The notes under the pieces were generated by a model. The model ran no database searches. It saw only the letters and a list, made by a program, of their open reading frames with translations, and had not been told where the DNA came from. 58,585 nt of DNA from Alphaproteobacteria bacterium (GTDB lineage: Bacteria > Pseudomonadota > Alphaproteobacteria > ATCC43930 > CGMCC-115725). Every line of letters begins with the position of its first letter. Positions within the stretch are counted from its first letter, which is position 1. Shown piece after piece: positions 18,476 to 31,798 of this stretch. The stretch covers positions 1-58,585 of the forward strand of contig JASHOB010000181.1 in NCBI GenBank assembly GCA_030041335.1, read 5' to 3'. The position numbers and the translations under genes were made by a program.

Positions 18476-19193
18476 GGTGCTGTTGGAATTGCGCGGTGTC
18501 GAGACGCGCGTCGGCCGCTATCAGATCCTCCATGGCGTTGATTTCGCGGCGCGGCGCGGCCGCGTGACCATGCTGCTCGGGCGCAACGGCGCCGGTAAGA
18601 CGACGACGCTCCGCACCATTATGGGCCTGTGGCGGGCTGGTGCCGGCAGCATCACGTTCGCGGGCAGACGGATTGAGGCGCTAGGGACGCCCGAGATTGC
18701 CCGGCTCGGCATCGCCTACGTCCCGGAGACCATGGGTATCTTCTCCCAGCTGACCGTCCGCGAGAATCTGCTGCTGGCGACCGGCCGCGATGGTCTGGCA
18801 TCTGACCGGCTTGATCGCCTGTTTGCGCTGTTTCCCGCACTGCGAGAGCGGTACTCGGTGCCAGCGGGCGTGCTATCGGGTGGCCAGAAGCAGATGCTCG
18901 CCATCGGCCGCGCCATCATCGAGCCCCGCAGCCTTCTCGTGGTGGACGAGCCGACCAAGGGGCTTGCCCCGCACGTCATTGAGGTGCTGATCGAGGTATT
19001 TCGGCGCTTGAAGCAAAGCGAGACCACGATCCTTTTGGTTGAGCAGAATTTCCGCATGGCGGTCTCGGTCGGCGACGACGTCGCGGTGATGGATGACGGG
19101 CGCATTGTCCATGCCGGGTCGATGGCCGATTTGGCCGCTGACGAGGCGTTGCAGCATCGGCTTCTCGGCTTGAGCCTCGCGGTGCATCAATGA
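18468..19193 (+). CDS. livF: Branched-chain amino acid-type ABC transporter ATP-binding protein LivF
   Basis: This is the second ATPase subunit. Walker A is GRNGAGKTTTL, the signature is LSGGQKQMLAIGRA, and Walker B is LLVVDEPTKGLAP, with the His switch replaced by Gln in LLVEQNF, as in LivF proteins. The ATG at 18468 overlaps the livG stop by 8 bp, so translation is probably coupled. Length is 241 residues, normal. A 150-bp gap with a palindromic repeat separates it from livH. Confidence 0.93.
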   Translation: MSEVLLELRGVETRVGRYQILHGVDFAARRGRVTMLLGRNGAGKTTTLRTIMGLWRAGAGSITFAGRRIEALGTPEIARLGIAYVPETMGIFSQLTVRENLLLATGRDGLASDRLDRLFALFPALRERYSVPAGVLSGGQKQMLAIGRAIIEPRSLLVVDEPTKGLAPHVIEVLIEVFRRLKQSETTILLVEQNFRMAVSVGDDVAVMDDGRIVHAGSMADLAADEALQHRLLGLSLAVHQ

Positions 19194-19231
19194 GGCCCGT
19201 GACAGCCACCAGACGGCGCGCTTTAAGGCGG

Positions 19232-19331
19232 CCCCGTCGTCATGTCTTGGCTTGGCCGCGTCATCTGCGAATGCATGTGGCCGCTGGGCAAAAGCCATGC
19301 CCGACTTCGCGGGCCGGCATGACGGGCGGGG
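19232..19331. repeat. Palindromic intergenic repeat, about 100 bp
   Basis: Near-complementary ends, CCCCGTCGTCATG (19232-19244) and CATGACGGGCGGGG (19318-19331), bracket two inner hairpins: GGCCGCGTCAT/ATGCATGTGGCC, and CATGCC/GGCATG near 19296-19320. The GTCATG...CATGAC ends resemble the dispersed GTCATG-type palindromic elements found between genes in many alphaproteobacteria. Other copies in the genome would confirm this. Its place between ATPase and permease genes could alter mRNA stability. Confidence 0.55.
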
Positions 19332-19343
19332 TTCGAGAGCGCG

Positions 19344-20324
19344 ATGAGGGTTAGCCTCGAAAATCTCGCTCCCAAGTTGGTACTGCCGGCGATCGTGCTG
19401 GCCGCGCTGCCGATCATCGGCGTGTCCAACTGGTTGGTGCTGACGGTCGCCGGCTTGGCGATGGGCGCGATGTTGTTCTTGATGGCCGCCGGATTGACGC
19501 TGATCTTCGGCCTGATGGACGTGATGAACTTTGCCCACGGCGCTTTCATCACGCTCGGCGCCTATATCGGAATCACCGTCCTAGCTCCGCTCGCTGGCTG
19601 GAGCACGGGGCATTCCTGGACGCTCAATCTCGCTGCGTTCGCGGTGGCGCTGCTGGCCGCGCTGGTGGTTAGCGGTGCGGTTGGCTGGGGTTTCGAGCGC
19701 TTGATCGTGCGCGGCGTCTATGGCGCGCCGCTGCGCCAGATCCTGGTGACGACCGGCGGGCTCATTGTGGCGCAGCAGTTGTTCATTGTGCTGTGGGGGC
19801 CGAACGCAATTCCCCTGGTCAAGCCGCCGACGTTTAGCGGCAGCATCCTGATCGGCAGCGCCGCTATCGAGAAATACCGGCTGATCGCGCTGGCGCTGGG
19901 CATGGGCGCCTTCGCGGCGCTCACTCTCTTGTTGAACCGTACTCGCATCGGATTGTTGGTCAGAGCCGGGGTCGAGAACCGCGAAATGGTCGAGGTGTTG
20001 GGCTACCGCGTCCGCCGGCTGTTCATCGGGGTGTTCATCATCGGCACGGCGCTCGCCGGCACCGGAGGCGTAATCTGGGCGCTCTATCAGGAACTCGTCA
20101 CCCCGCAGCTGGGCACCGAGATGTTTGTGCTGGTGCTGATCATCCTGATCATCGGCGGGTTGGGATCGATCGGCGGCTCCTTGATCGGCGCGATGCTGGT
20201 CGGCCTTACCACCAACTATGTCGGATTTTTGGCGCCCACGATATCACTCGGCTCCAACATCCTGCTGATGGTCCTGATCCTGTTGTGGCGACCGCAGGGC
20301 CTCTTTCCGGTGGCCAAATCGTGA
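19344..20324 (+). CDS. livH: Branched-chain amino acid-type ABC transporter permease LivH
   Basis: This inner-membrane channel subunit has about eight hydrophobic segments. Family hallmarks are AAGLTLIFGLMDVMNFAHGA near residue 50 and the C-terminal LIIGGLGSIGGSLIGAMLVG. Length is 326 residues; LivH proteins are often about 290-310, and the extra residues are at the N-terminus. The stop overlaps the GTG start of livM (GTGA), so the two permeases are probably made together. Confidence 0.93.
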   Translation: MRVSLENLAPKLVLPAIVLAALPIIGVSNWLVLTVAGLAMGAMLFLMAAGLTLIFGLMDVMNFAHGAFITLGAYIGITVLAPLAGWSTGHSWTLNLAAFAVALLAALVVSGAVGWGFERLIVRGVYGAPLRQILVTTGGLIVAQQLFIVLWGPNAIPLVKPPTFSGSILIGSAAIEKYRLIALALGMGAFAALTLLLNRTRIGLLVRAGVENREMVEVLGYRVRRLFIGVFIIGTALAGTGGVIWALYQELVTPQLGTEMFVLVLIILIIGGLGSIGGSLIGAMLVGLTTNYVGFLAPTISLGSNILLMVLILLWRPQGLFPVAKS

Positions 20325-21364
20325 GCCTTGGAGCAGTGCTGCTTTCGGGCGATCCGCCCCGCGGCCGCATCCTGTCGGCGATGCTGGCGACTATCGTGGC
20401 GGTGCTTGCCGTGGCGCCATTCCTGTTCCCGAGCACGCGCGCGCTCGCGGTGGCCGAGCGCATCGCTATTCTGATCGTGCTGACGGCCAGCTACGACATG
20501 CTGCTGGGCTATACCGGCATCGTCTCGTTCGCCCACACCATGTTCTTCGGCATGGGCGCCTATGGCGTGGCGATCGCGCTGACGCGCTTCGGCGCCGGCT
20601 GGGGACAGGTCGTGATCGGAGCGCTTGCGGGCATGCTGCTGGCGATCGTGGTCGCCGCGATTGTTGGTCTCTTAAGTTTGCGGGTTCGCGCCATCTTCTT
20701 CGCAATGATCACGCTTGCGGTCGCGAGCTTCGCGCAGATTTTGGCCTCGACCATGCGCGACTGGACCGGTGGCGAAGACGGGCTGACTTTCGAGGTGCCC
20801 AAGACGTTGACTTCGGCCTTCAGGCTGGGCGGCGGGTACAACGGCAATCTTGTCACCTACTACCTGATTTTCACTGTGGCCGCGGTGCTGTTTTTGTTTT
20901 TGCTGCGCGTCGTCAACTCGCCCATGGGTCGCGTGCTGCAGGCGATCCGCGAGAACGAGTTCCGCGCCGAGGCGCTGGGCCTGCGCACGCTGTGGTACCG
21001 GACACTGGCGGGGGCGATTGCGGCAGCCGCGGCGTCGCTGGCCGGCTCCCTCCTGGCGCTGCAGCTACGCTATACGGGGCCCGACGCGACATTGTCATTT
21101 TCACTGATGGTCGACATCCTGCTGATCGTGGTGATCGGCGGCATGGGGACGCTCTATGGCGCGATCGTCGGTGCCACGATCATGACCATGGCACAATATT
21201 ATCTGCAGCCCGCGATGGGCGGTCTCGCCAACGCTTTTAGCGGCGTGCCGTTGATGCAGGCGGTGTTGGATCCCGACCGCTGGCTGTTATGGCTCGGGCT
21301 GCTCTTCATCGCGATCGTCTACTTCTTTCCGACGGGCATCGTCGGCCGGTTGCGCACGCCGTAG
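20321..21364 (+). CDS. livM: Branched-chain amino acid-type ABC transporter permease LivM
   Basis: This second permease subunit is typical: ASYDMLLGYTGIVSFAHTMF, FFAMITLAVASFAQI, and a C-terminal VVIGGMGTLYGAIVGA with several transmembrane stretches. The GTG at 20321 is chosen because it overlaps the livH stop by 4 bp and avoids an out-of-family extension; this gives 347 residues. It ends the operon. The order binding protein-livG-livF-livH-livM differs from the common livKHMGF order. Confidence 0.92.
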   Translation: MSLGAVLLSGDPPRGRILSAMLATIVAVLAVAPFLFPSTRALAVAERIAILIVLTASYDMLLGYTGIVSFAHTMFFGMGAYGVAIALTRFGAGWGQVVIGALAGMLLAIVVAAIVGLLSLRVRAIFFAMITLAVASFAQILASTMRDWTGGEDGLTFEVPKTLTSAFRLGGGYNGNLVTYYLIFTVAAVLFLFLLRVVNSPMGRVLQAIRENEFRAEALGLRTLWYRTLAGAIAAAAASLAGSLLALQLRYTGPDATLSFSLMVDILLIVVIGGMGTLYGAIVGATIMTMAQYYLQPAMGGLANAFSGVPLMQAVLDPDRWLLWLGLLFIAIVYFFPTGIVGRLRTP

Positions 21365-21378
21365 TATCGCGAAACGGC

Positions 21379-22788
21379 TTAGTCGCCGGCGGCTGTCGCG
21401 ATGTCCGCGGCGGCGGCGCCGCCGGTCTCATGTTCACGCCGCATCACGCGGTTGTGGAGGATGCCGACAACCAGAATGCAAACGACGAAGACGGCGGGGC
21501 AAATCGCCATGACGGCGAAGATCTGCTGGCGTGGAATGCTCGATGCCAGAATGAAGCCGCCAACCCAAGGCCCGATGATCGAGCCGATTTTCGCGACCGA
21601 GGTGGCCCAGCCCGTGCCGTTGGAGCGATAGGCGGACGGATAGAAAATGCCGGCGATGCTGTGCAGGCCGAAATGGCCGCCGATCAGGAACAGTGTCGAG
21701 ATGAAGCTCAGGGTGAAGAATAGGCTGAAGCCGAGGAACATCGGCGCCGCGACCGAGCCGAACGCGATCCACAGCAGAAACGGGATTGCCAGGAACGGCA
21801 TGAAGGTAATAGCGATCGAGCCCCTATTGTCAGTGAAGCGCATCAACAAGAGGCCGCCGAGGGCGCCGCCGATCGAATTGGCGGTGCCAGACCAGTTCGC
21901 CGCGGCGGAGCTGAAACCGAGCGATTGCACGACGATCGGGCCCCAATTGGCGCCAAAAAACGCCGTCATCGAGCTGAAGATGTAGGCGATCCACAACATC
22001 GGCGTGATCCACTTGAGTTCCCCCCGGAACAGCACCGACGGGGTGAAGTCGCTGGTCTTGGCGCCCTCGTCCGCCAGTATGAAATTGGGGTTGGCCGGGA
22101 GTGGCCGCTCGGGCGCGATGCGCCGCAGGATGGCGGCGATGCGGGCGGGGTCTCGCTTCTTGGTGGTCAGGAACCGTGCCGATTCCGGCAGCATCAGCAT
22201 CAACGCGATCGAAGCCAAGATCGACAATATGCCGCCGAATATGAACACCGCCGGCCAGCCATGCGTCGGCACCAGCCAGTTCGCCACCGGGCCGCCCATC
22301 GCGGCGCCGACCGAATAGCCGATCATGATCACGGTCACGATCGTGGAGCGATAGCGCTTCGGCGCGTACTCAATGTTCAGTGCCCAGGCCACCGGCAGCA
22401 TCCCGCCGATGGCGATGCCATCAATGAAACGGAGGACCAGCAGCTGGCCGTAGCTGTTGGCGAGGCCTAGGAGGATGGTCAAAACGCCGAACGCGAAGGT
22501 CGCCCACATGACCGCCGGTCGCCGGCCGACGCGGTCGGCTATCCAGCCGAGGCCGAACCCGCCGATCAGCGTTCCGATCAGGCCAATGCTAAAAACATTG
22601 CCCAATTGGACCGGCGTTAGTCTGAACTGCATCATGATCGGCCTGGCGATGAAGCCGATGGAAATCATGTCGAAGCCGTCGAAGAAAGTGATGAACCAGG
22701 AAATGACGACGAGGCCGATCAGAAACCCGGATAGTTTTTGATTCTCGATAATTTCCGAAACATCGACAGTATTGCTTTGGCTAGCCAT
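21379..22788 (-). CDS. MFS transporter, aromatic acid:H+ symporter type
   Basis: This twelve-helix major facilitator protein has the loop 2-3 signature GWIADRVGRRPAVMW and the N-terminal FFDGFDMISIGFIARPIM, a DGxD motif shared with the AAHS family (PcaK, BenK, MhpT). Loop 8-9 carries LLMRFTDNRG. Start ATG 22788 has GAGGAA seven bases upstream. Substrate is probably an aromatic or other organic acid, but no catabolic gene adjoins to name it. It converges with livM, with 14 bp between them. Confidence 0.85.
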   Translation of the reverse strand: MASQSNTVDVSEIIENQKLSGFLIGLVVISWFITFFDGFDMISIGFIARPIMMQFRLTPVQLGNVFSIGLIGTLIGGFGLGWIADRVGRRPAVMWATFAFGVLTILLGLANSYGQLLVLRFIDGIAIGGMLPVAWALNIEYAPKRYRSTIVTVIMIGYSVGAAMGGPVANWLVPTHGWPAVFIFGGILSILASIALMLMLPESARFLTTKKRDPARIAAILRRIAPERPLPANPNFILADEGAKTSDFTPSVLFRGELKWITPMLWIAYIFSSMTAFFGANWGPIVVQSLGFSSAAANWSGTANSIGGALGGLLLMRFTDNRGSIAITFMPFLAIPFLLWIAFGSVAAPMFLGFSLFFTLSFISTLFLIGGHFGLHSIAGIFYPSAYRSNGTGWATSVAKIGSIIGPWVGGFILASSIPRQQIFAVMAICPAVFVVCILVVGILHNRVMRREHETGGAAAADIATAAGD

Positions 22789-22829
22789 AACGCGTTCCTC
22801 GCGCAAACCTTTCTCGTTTCTGGGAAAAA

Positions 22830-22858
22830 AGTATAGCTTGGCGGTTGCGATGCGTCAT
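22830..22858 (-). promoter_or_regulatory. Candidate promoter of the MFS gene
   Basis: On the minus strand ATGACG (22858-22853) and TATACT (22835-22830) are separated by 17 bp, about 40 nt before the ATG of the transporter. The -10 box is good and the -35 box is partial. Confidence 0.5.
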
Positions 22859-22869
22859 CTGCGTGAAAT

Positions 22870-23652
22870 ATGAGCGGAAGGGAGCCGCGCTTCGCCTTTG
22901 ACGAGATCGCGGCGCTTTATGATCAAGCGCGGCCACATTATCCGGATGCGCTCTTTGCCGACGTTTGTGCAGCGGCGCGGGTCACGCCGGGCGACCCGAT
23001 GCTCGACGTCGGCTGCGGCAGCGGTCAGGCGACCATGGGCTTCGTCCGGTGCGGTCTGGTCGTGACCGCGCTTGATCCCGGCGGAGAATTACTGGCGTTG
23101 GCGCGACGCCGCTTGGGCGGCGTCGCCACAGTCGCATTCATTCAGAGCACCTTCGAGGTGGCGCCGCTTCCGCTCATGTCATTCAAGTTGATCGCGTCGG
23201 CCCAGGCTTGGCACTGGGTCGCTCCCGACACCAGCTATGGCAAGGCGGCGTCTCTTTTGACTCCCGGCGGCACATTGGCGGTGTTCGGCAATGTTCCCTT
23301 GGGCGTCGCGCCGCCACTCGACCTCAAGTTGGCGGAAATCTATCACGCGGAACTCGGCGTGCCTTTGGGACCGCCGCCGGAGCTGTGGTACACCCCCCGG
23401 GGCGCGTTGCCCTCGCTCATGAACGGGTCGGGTCATTTCGCGCCGCCGCTTCACAAAAGCTATGCCTGGAGCCAGCCGCACACGGCGGAGAGCTTCATCG
23501 ACTTCCTGCGGACGCGCACGGACCATCGGCGCCTGCCAGACTCCGTGCGCCAAAAATTACTCACGGCCATCTCCGAAGCGATCGCATCAGAAGGCGACCG
23601 GGTCGAGCTCCGCTTTGAGACGCACCTTCACCTCGCGCCTCGCAAAGATTAG
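22870..23652 (+). CDS. Class I SAM-dependent methyltransferase
   Basis: This soluble Rossmann-fold methyltransferase has the SAM-binding motif I MLDVGCGSGQAT (about residues 38-49), an acidic residue after strand 2 (TALDPGGELL), and motif IV-like AQAWHWVAPDTSYGK. The N-terminal FDEIAALYDQARPHYPD is typical of the UbiE/Tgs-like methyltransferase 11 group. Length is 260 residues. The acceptor is unknown. It is divergent from the MFS transporter across 81 bp and convergent with gltD. Confidence 0.82.
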   Translation: MSGREPRFAFDEIAALYDQARPHYPDALFADVCAAARVTPGDPMLDVGCGSGQATMGFVRCGLVVTALDPGGELLALARRRLGGVATVAFIQSTFEVAPLPLMSFKLIASAQAWHWVAPDTSYGKAASLLTPGGTLAVFGNVPLGVAPPLDLKLAEIYHAELGVPLGPPPELWYTPRGALPSLMNGSGHFAPPLHKSYAWSQPHTAESFIDFLRTRTDHRRLPDSVRQKLLTAISEAIASEGDRVELRFETHLHLAPRKD

Positions 23653-23772
23653 CTGCCGGGCGTGCGTGGGCGAATTTGGCCGCCGCGCAAGCGTTAACCC
23701 GGGACAGGCTCGTCTTTCTGTAGCGAAGTTTTCGAATGCGACGAGTTTGAATCGGCCAGCGAAGCCCACCGG

Positions 23773-25224
23773 TCATCGCGGCAAGGAGCTTTGCCCCATC
23801 AGGTATTCGTCGACGGCGCGGGCACATTGGCGACCCTCGCGTATCGCCCAGACCACCAGCGACTGCCCGCGCCGCATGTCGCCCGCGGCGAAAATCCTGT
23901 CGACGGAGGTGCGATAATCGCGTGTGTCGGCCTTGACATTGCCGCGTGGGTCGAGCGCGACGCCTGACTGATGCAGCAGACCGCCACGTACCGGGCCGAG
24001 GAAGCCCATAGCCAGCAGCACGAGATCGGCCCTGAGCTCGAACCTGCTGCCTTCGATTTCGGTCATTTGCATGCGGCCATCGCCGCCGCGGGACCAATCG
24101 ATGCGCACGCAATCGAGCGCCTTGACCTCGCCGTTTTCACCGATGGCCCGCTTCGTGACCACCGACCAATCGCGATCGACACCTTCCTCTTGCGAGGACG
24201 AGGTGCGCAGCTTCAACGGCCAGTCGGGCCAGGTCAGACCCTTGTTCTCGTGCTCCGGTGGCTGCGGCAGTATTTCGAGCTGCACGATTGATGCGGCGTC
24301 CTGACGCGTCGAAGTGCCGATGCAGTCCGAGCCGGTGTCGCCGCCGCCGATCACCACAACATGTTTGCCTTTCGCGGAGATGGCGCCTTTGGGAGCCGCC
24401 ACGTGTTCCTCGTTGCCGGCATTGCGTTTGTTTTGCTGGACCAGAAAATCCATGGCGTAGTGGATTCCATCGAGGTCGCGGCCAGGAATTTCGAGGTTGC
24501 GTGGCCATTCGGCGCCGCCGGTCAGAGCGATCGCGTCGTAGTCGCGCAGCAATTCATCGACGCTGACATCGACGCCGACATGGACGGATGTGCGGAACCC
24601 GACACCTTCCGCCGCCATCTGAGCCATGCGCCGATCGATGAGATGCTTGTCCATCTTGAAATCGGGAATGCCGTAGCGCAACAGCCCGCCGATGCGATCC
24701 GATTTCTCGAACAACGTCACGCCGTGCCCGACGCGCGCCAGTTGTTGGGCACAAGCCATGCCTGCGGGGCCGGAGCCGACCACGGCGACGCGCTTGCCGG
24801 TGCGCTGACCGGGTATGAGCGGCTTGAGCCAGCCCTCAGCCCAGGCGCGGTCAACGATCGCGCACTCGATCGTCTTGATCGTGACGGGATTGTCGTCGAT
24901 GTTGAGGGTGCACGACGCCTCGCACGGCGCGGGACAGATGCGACCGGTAAACTCCGGGAAATTGTTGGTCGAATGCAGCGCAGTTGATGCCGCCTGCCAT
25001 TGCTCGCGATAGACCAGATTGTTCCAGTCAGGGATCAGATTGTTGACCGGGCAACCCTGGTGGCAGAAGGGGATGCCGCAGTCCATGCAGCGTGCCGCCT
25101 GCCGGTTGAGTTCGGACTCCGGCAACGACTTGACGAATTCGCGCCAATGGTGGACGCGCATTTCGGCTTTTTCATAGCCGCGGTCGCGCCGCTCGAATTC
25201 GAGGAAGCCGGTCGGCTTACCCAT
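23773..25224 (-). CDS. gltD: Glutamate synthase (NADPH) small subunit
   Basis: This beta subunit of glutamate synthase passes NADPH electrons through FAD to the large subunit. N-terminal Cys clusters for [4Fe-4S] centres are [16 protein letters not shown] and [12 protein letters not shown]. The FAD site is [16 protein letters not shown] and the NADPH site is [13 protein letters not shown]. Length 483 is normal. It is 24 bp downstream of gltB, and together they form the GOGAT step of ammonia assimilation. Confidence 0.96.
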   Translation of the reverse strand: MGKPTGFLEFERRDRGYEKAEMRVHHWREFVKSLPESELNRQAARCMDCGIPFCHQGCPVNNLIPDWNNLVYREQWQAASTALHSTNNFPEFTGRICPAPCEASCTLNIDDNPVTIKTIECAIVDRAWAEGWLKPLIPGQRTGKRVAVVGSGPAGMACAQQLARVGHGVTLFEKSDRIGGLLRYGIPDFKMDKHLIDRRMAQMAAEGVGFRTSVHVGVDVSVDELLRDYDAIALTGGAEWPRNLEIPGRDLDGIHYAMDFLVQQNKRNAGNEEHVAAPKGAISAKGKHVVVIGGGDTGSDCIGTSTRQDAASIVQLEILPQPPEHENKGLTWPDWPLKLRTSSSQEEGVDRDWSVVTKRAIGENGEVKALDCVRIDWSRGGDGRMQMTEIEGSRFELRADLVLLAMGFLGPVRGGLLHQSGVALDPRGNVKADTRDYRTSVDRIFAAGDMRRGQSLVVWAIREGRQCARAVDEYLMGQSSLPR

Positions 25225-25248
25225 GACGGGATTCCCCAGCCAACAAGG

Positions 25249-29907
<4,659 letters not shown>

Positions 29908-29946
29908 GCCGAACTACTCTATAGGCTCCAAAAGTGACGAATTGGG

Positions 29947-29969
29947 TGACACGTCCCCGTAATGTGTCA
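29947..29969. promoter_or_regulatory. Inverted repeat upstream of gltB
   Basis: TGACAC (29947-29952) and GTGTCA (29964-29969) are exact inverted arms 11 bp apart, 40 bp before the gltB ATG. The position suits an operator or leader element. I do not recognise a known regulator's site. Confidence 0.4.
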
Positions 29970-30050
29970 GCATCACTTACATATTATGCAATAAGGCACG
30001 TGCAAACGCGAGGCCAGAAAATCCCCCAAGCCCTGTCAAAAGCAAAAAAA

Positions 30051-30509
30051 CTAGCGGTGGCGCTCTTGGTGGCTCTTCTTAGTCACTTCGACAACGCCAT
30101 GATCCGCATCCACTTTTACCCAATCACCAGTTTCGATCACTTGCAACGGGTCGCGATCAAAATCGGTCATCGTCGGGATCCGCATCACCACGGCGCCGAG
30201 GGCGATTTTGGTCGTCATCACGGTGAATAGCATGGCTCTTGGCGCGGTTTTGGTCAGACGCGTGGTGTGGAAAGCCGCTGACCAGCCCGACGAACCCTTG
30301 GCACCCGGATAGACCAGGATCTTGTCCTTGAAGCTGACGCCGCGCAGCTCGTGGCGCGTCTCGATCACGGTTCCCGTCATCGAGTTGATGCCACCCCAGC
30401 CGGAGATGGTCTGGTGCGTCACGAGCGCCTCGCCTTCGGCCACGCCGGGCGTCACTTTGCGCCCATGGAGCACGATGACATCGTTGCGCGGCGGCGCTTC
30501 GACGCTCAT
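30051..30509 (-). CDS. Aconitase X small (swivel) subunit, DUF126
   Basis: This is the separate swivelling domain of an aconitase-X enzyme. VIVLHGRKVTPGVAEGEALVT, GTVIETRHELRG and KILVYPGAKGSSG with the active-site-type Gly/Ser-rich loop are characteristic of DUF126. Start ATG 30509 gives 152 residues and overlaps the large-subunit stop by 4 bp (ATGA). Together the two subunits form a hydro-lyase. Characterised relatives act on cis-3-hydroxy-L-proline (bacteria) or mevalonate 5-phosphate (archaea). Confidence 0.88.
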   Translation of the reverse strand: MSVEAPPRNDVIVLHGRKVTPGVAEGEALVTHQTISGWGGINSMTGTVIETRHELRGVSFKDKILVYPGAKGSSGWSAAFHTTRLTKTAPRAMLFTVMTTKIALGAVVMRIPTMTDFDRDPLQVIETGDWVKVDADHGVVEVTKKSHQERHR

Positions 30510-31798
30510 GGCAACTCCCCCCGCCACTTGCCGGTGATTGCCGCATCGATGCAGTCCTCGGTCGTGCCGAACCAGGCTTCGATGCCCATCATCGCCGGCA
30601 GGTAGTGCGCCTGCTTGGCGCTGTCGAGCGCCACGACCTTGGTGCCTTTCGGTACCGCGAGCCCGATTGCGGAACAAGTATCCGTCAGGACCACCCCGCC
30701 GGCGCTGCGGATCGCCTTGGTATAGCCGTTGGTGTCGGCCATGCTCTTCACCGAACGCGAGGTAAAAATCCACAATTTGGTGCTCGCTCCGATTTTCTTG
30801 CCCTCGAGCAGGTTGGCGACCTGCCAGATCTGTTCAATGGAAGCGTGGGGGCAGCCCAGCATGACGAAATCGACATTGTCGTCGCGGCCATTGCTATTCA
30901 GGATTTCGTACGTCTTGCGCCTTTCGGCCGCGCCGTATTCGATCGTCTCTGCGGGCTTATTGCCACCGAACGCAGCCTCAAGCGATGGTGCCTCGGGCGT
31001 GATCCCGACCATATGATAAAGTTCGACGCCGCCGGACGATGCCGCGGCCGCGCCAAAATGCTTGTGGCGGATGAGATTGGGCTGGTAGCTCACGCCGCTA
31101 ATGACCGGGATGTTTTCCTCGACCGCGTATCCGGTGAAATAACCGAGCATGCCCCAGTCGATCATGCTTTCGATCGGTACCGCGACCTCGATGGCATGGG
31201 TGCCGCGGCGGAACTCGTCCCGGTGGAAACCCCAATCGGGAATCCTGCCAGTGAGCATGGCGGCGCTGGTGCTCTCGCGCCCCTCGGTGTTGGTGCGACC
31301 GCCGATTACGGAATTGCAGAAAACCACCGCCGAGGATTCCATCCAGGCGCAATGTTCACCTTTCACGGGCACATTGCCGGCGAGATAGGGCGTGCAGGTT
31401 TTCATGATCTGGATGCCGTGATCGGCGACCGCGGCCTCGTCCTCCATCTGATGTTCGAAAGCCTCGCGCGTCTTGCCCAGTGTCTGCCATTCGTTTGGGT
31501 CGAGACCGCCCTGCAGGTGGCACGAATAGGCGCTGACCCTCGGCACCGGCACGACGGTGTCGCTGTCGAGATCGAACAGGGAGAAGATCGCCTCGTAACT
31601 GCCGCCGTCGAAATCCTTGTAGTAATCCTTCAGAAACAAGGTCGACGACCCCGGCACACCGGCAATGTTATTGGTTGCGACGAAACGCTCGCAGTTCAAC
31701 GCCTCGGCATACTTTACCAGAAGCTCCATGGCTTTCTGCCTGGCCGGCCCGCTCTTGCCGTCCAGCATCGCCTTTTCATCATCGGCCAGCTTGACCAT
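30506..31798 (-). CDS. Aconitase X large (catalytic) subunit, DUF521
   Basis: This is the catalytic subunit of a two-subunit aconitase X. Family landmarks are NNIAGVPGSSTLFL, the Cys in SAYSCHLQGGLDP, FCNSVIGGRTNTEGRES, MLGCPHASIEQIW and the C-terminal DTCSAIGL. The last two carry candidate Fe-S cysteines. Length 430 fits the type II separate subunit. The reaction is dehydration or hydration of a hydroxy acid. In bacteria cis-3-hydroxyproline dehydratase is the best-known role, but no proline racemase or imine reductase gene adjoins. Its first 20 bp overlap the upstream DUF882 gene. Confidence 0.88.
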   Translation of the reverse strand: MVKLADDEKAMLDGKSGPARQKAMELLVKYAEALNCERFVATNNIAGVPGSSTLFLKDYYKDFDGGSYEAIFSLFDLDSDTVVPVPRVSAYSCHLQGGLDPNEWQTLGKTREAFEHQMEDEAAVADHGIQIMKTCTPYLAGNVPVKGEHCAWMESSAVVFCNSVIGGRTNTEGRESTSAAMLTGRIPDWGFHRDEFRRGTHAIEVAVPIESMIDWGMLGYFTGYAVEENIPVISGVSYQPNLIRHKHFGAAAASSGGVELYHMVGITPEAPSLEAAFGGNKPAETIEYGAAERRKTYEILNSNGRDDNVDFVMLGCPHASIEQIWQVANLLEGKKIGASTKLWIFTSRSVKSMADTNGYTKAIRSAGGVVLTDTCSAIGLAVPKGTKVVALDSAKQAHYLPAMMGIEAWFGTTEDCIDAAITGKWRGELP

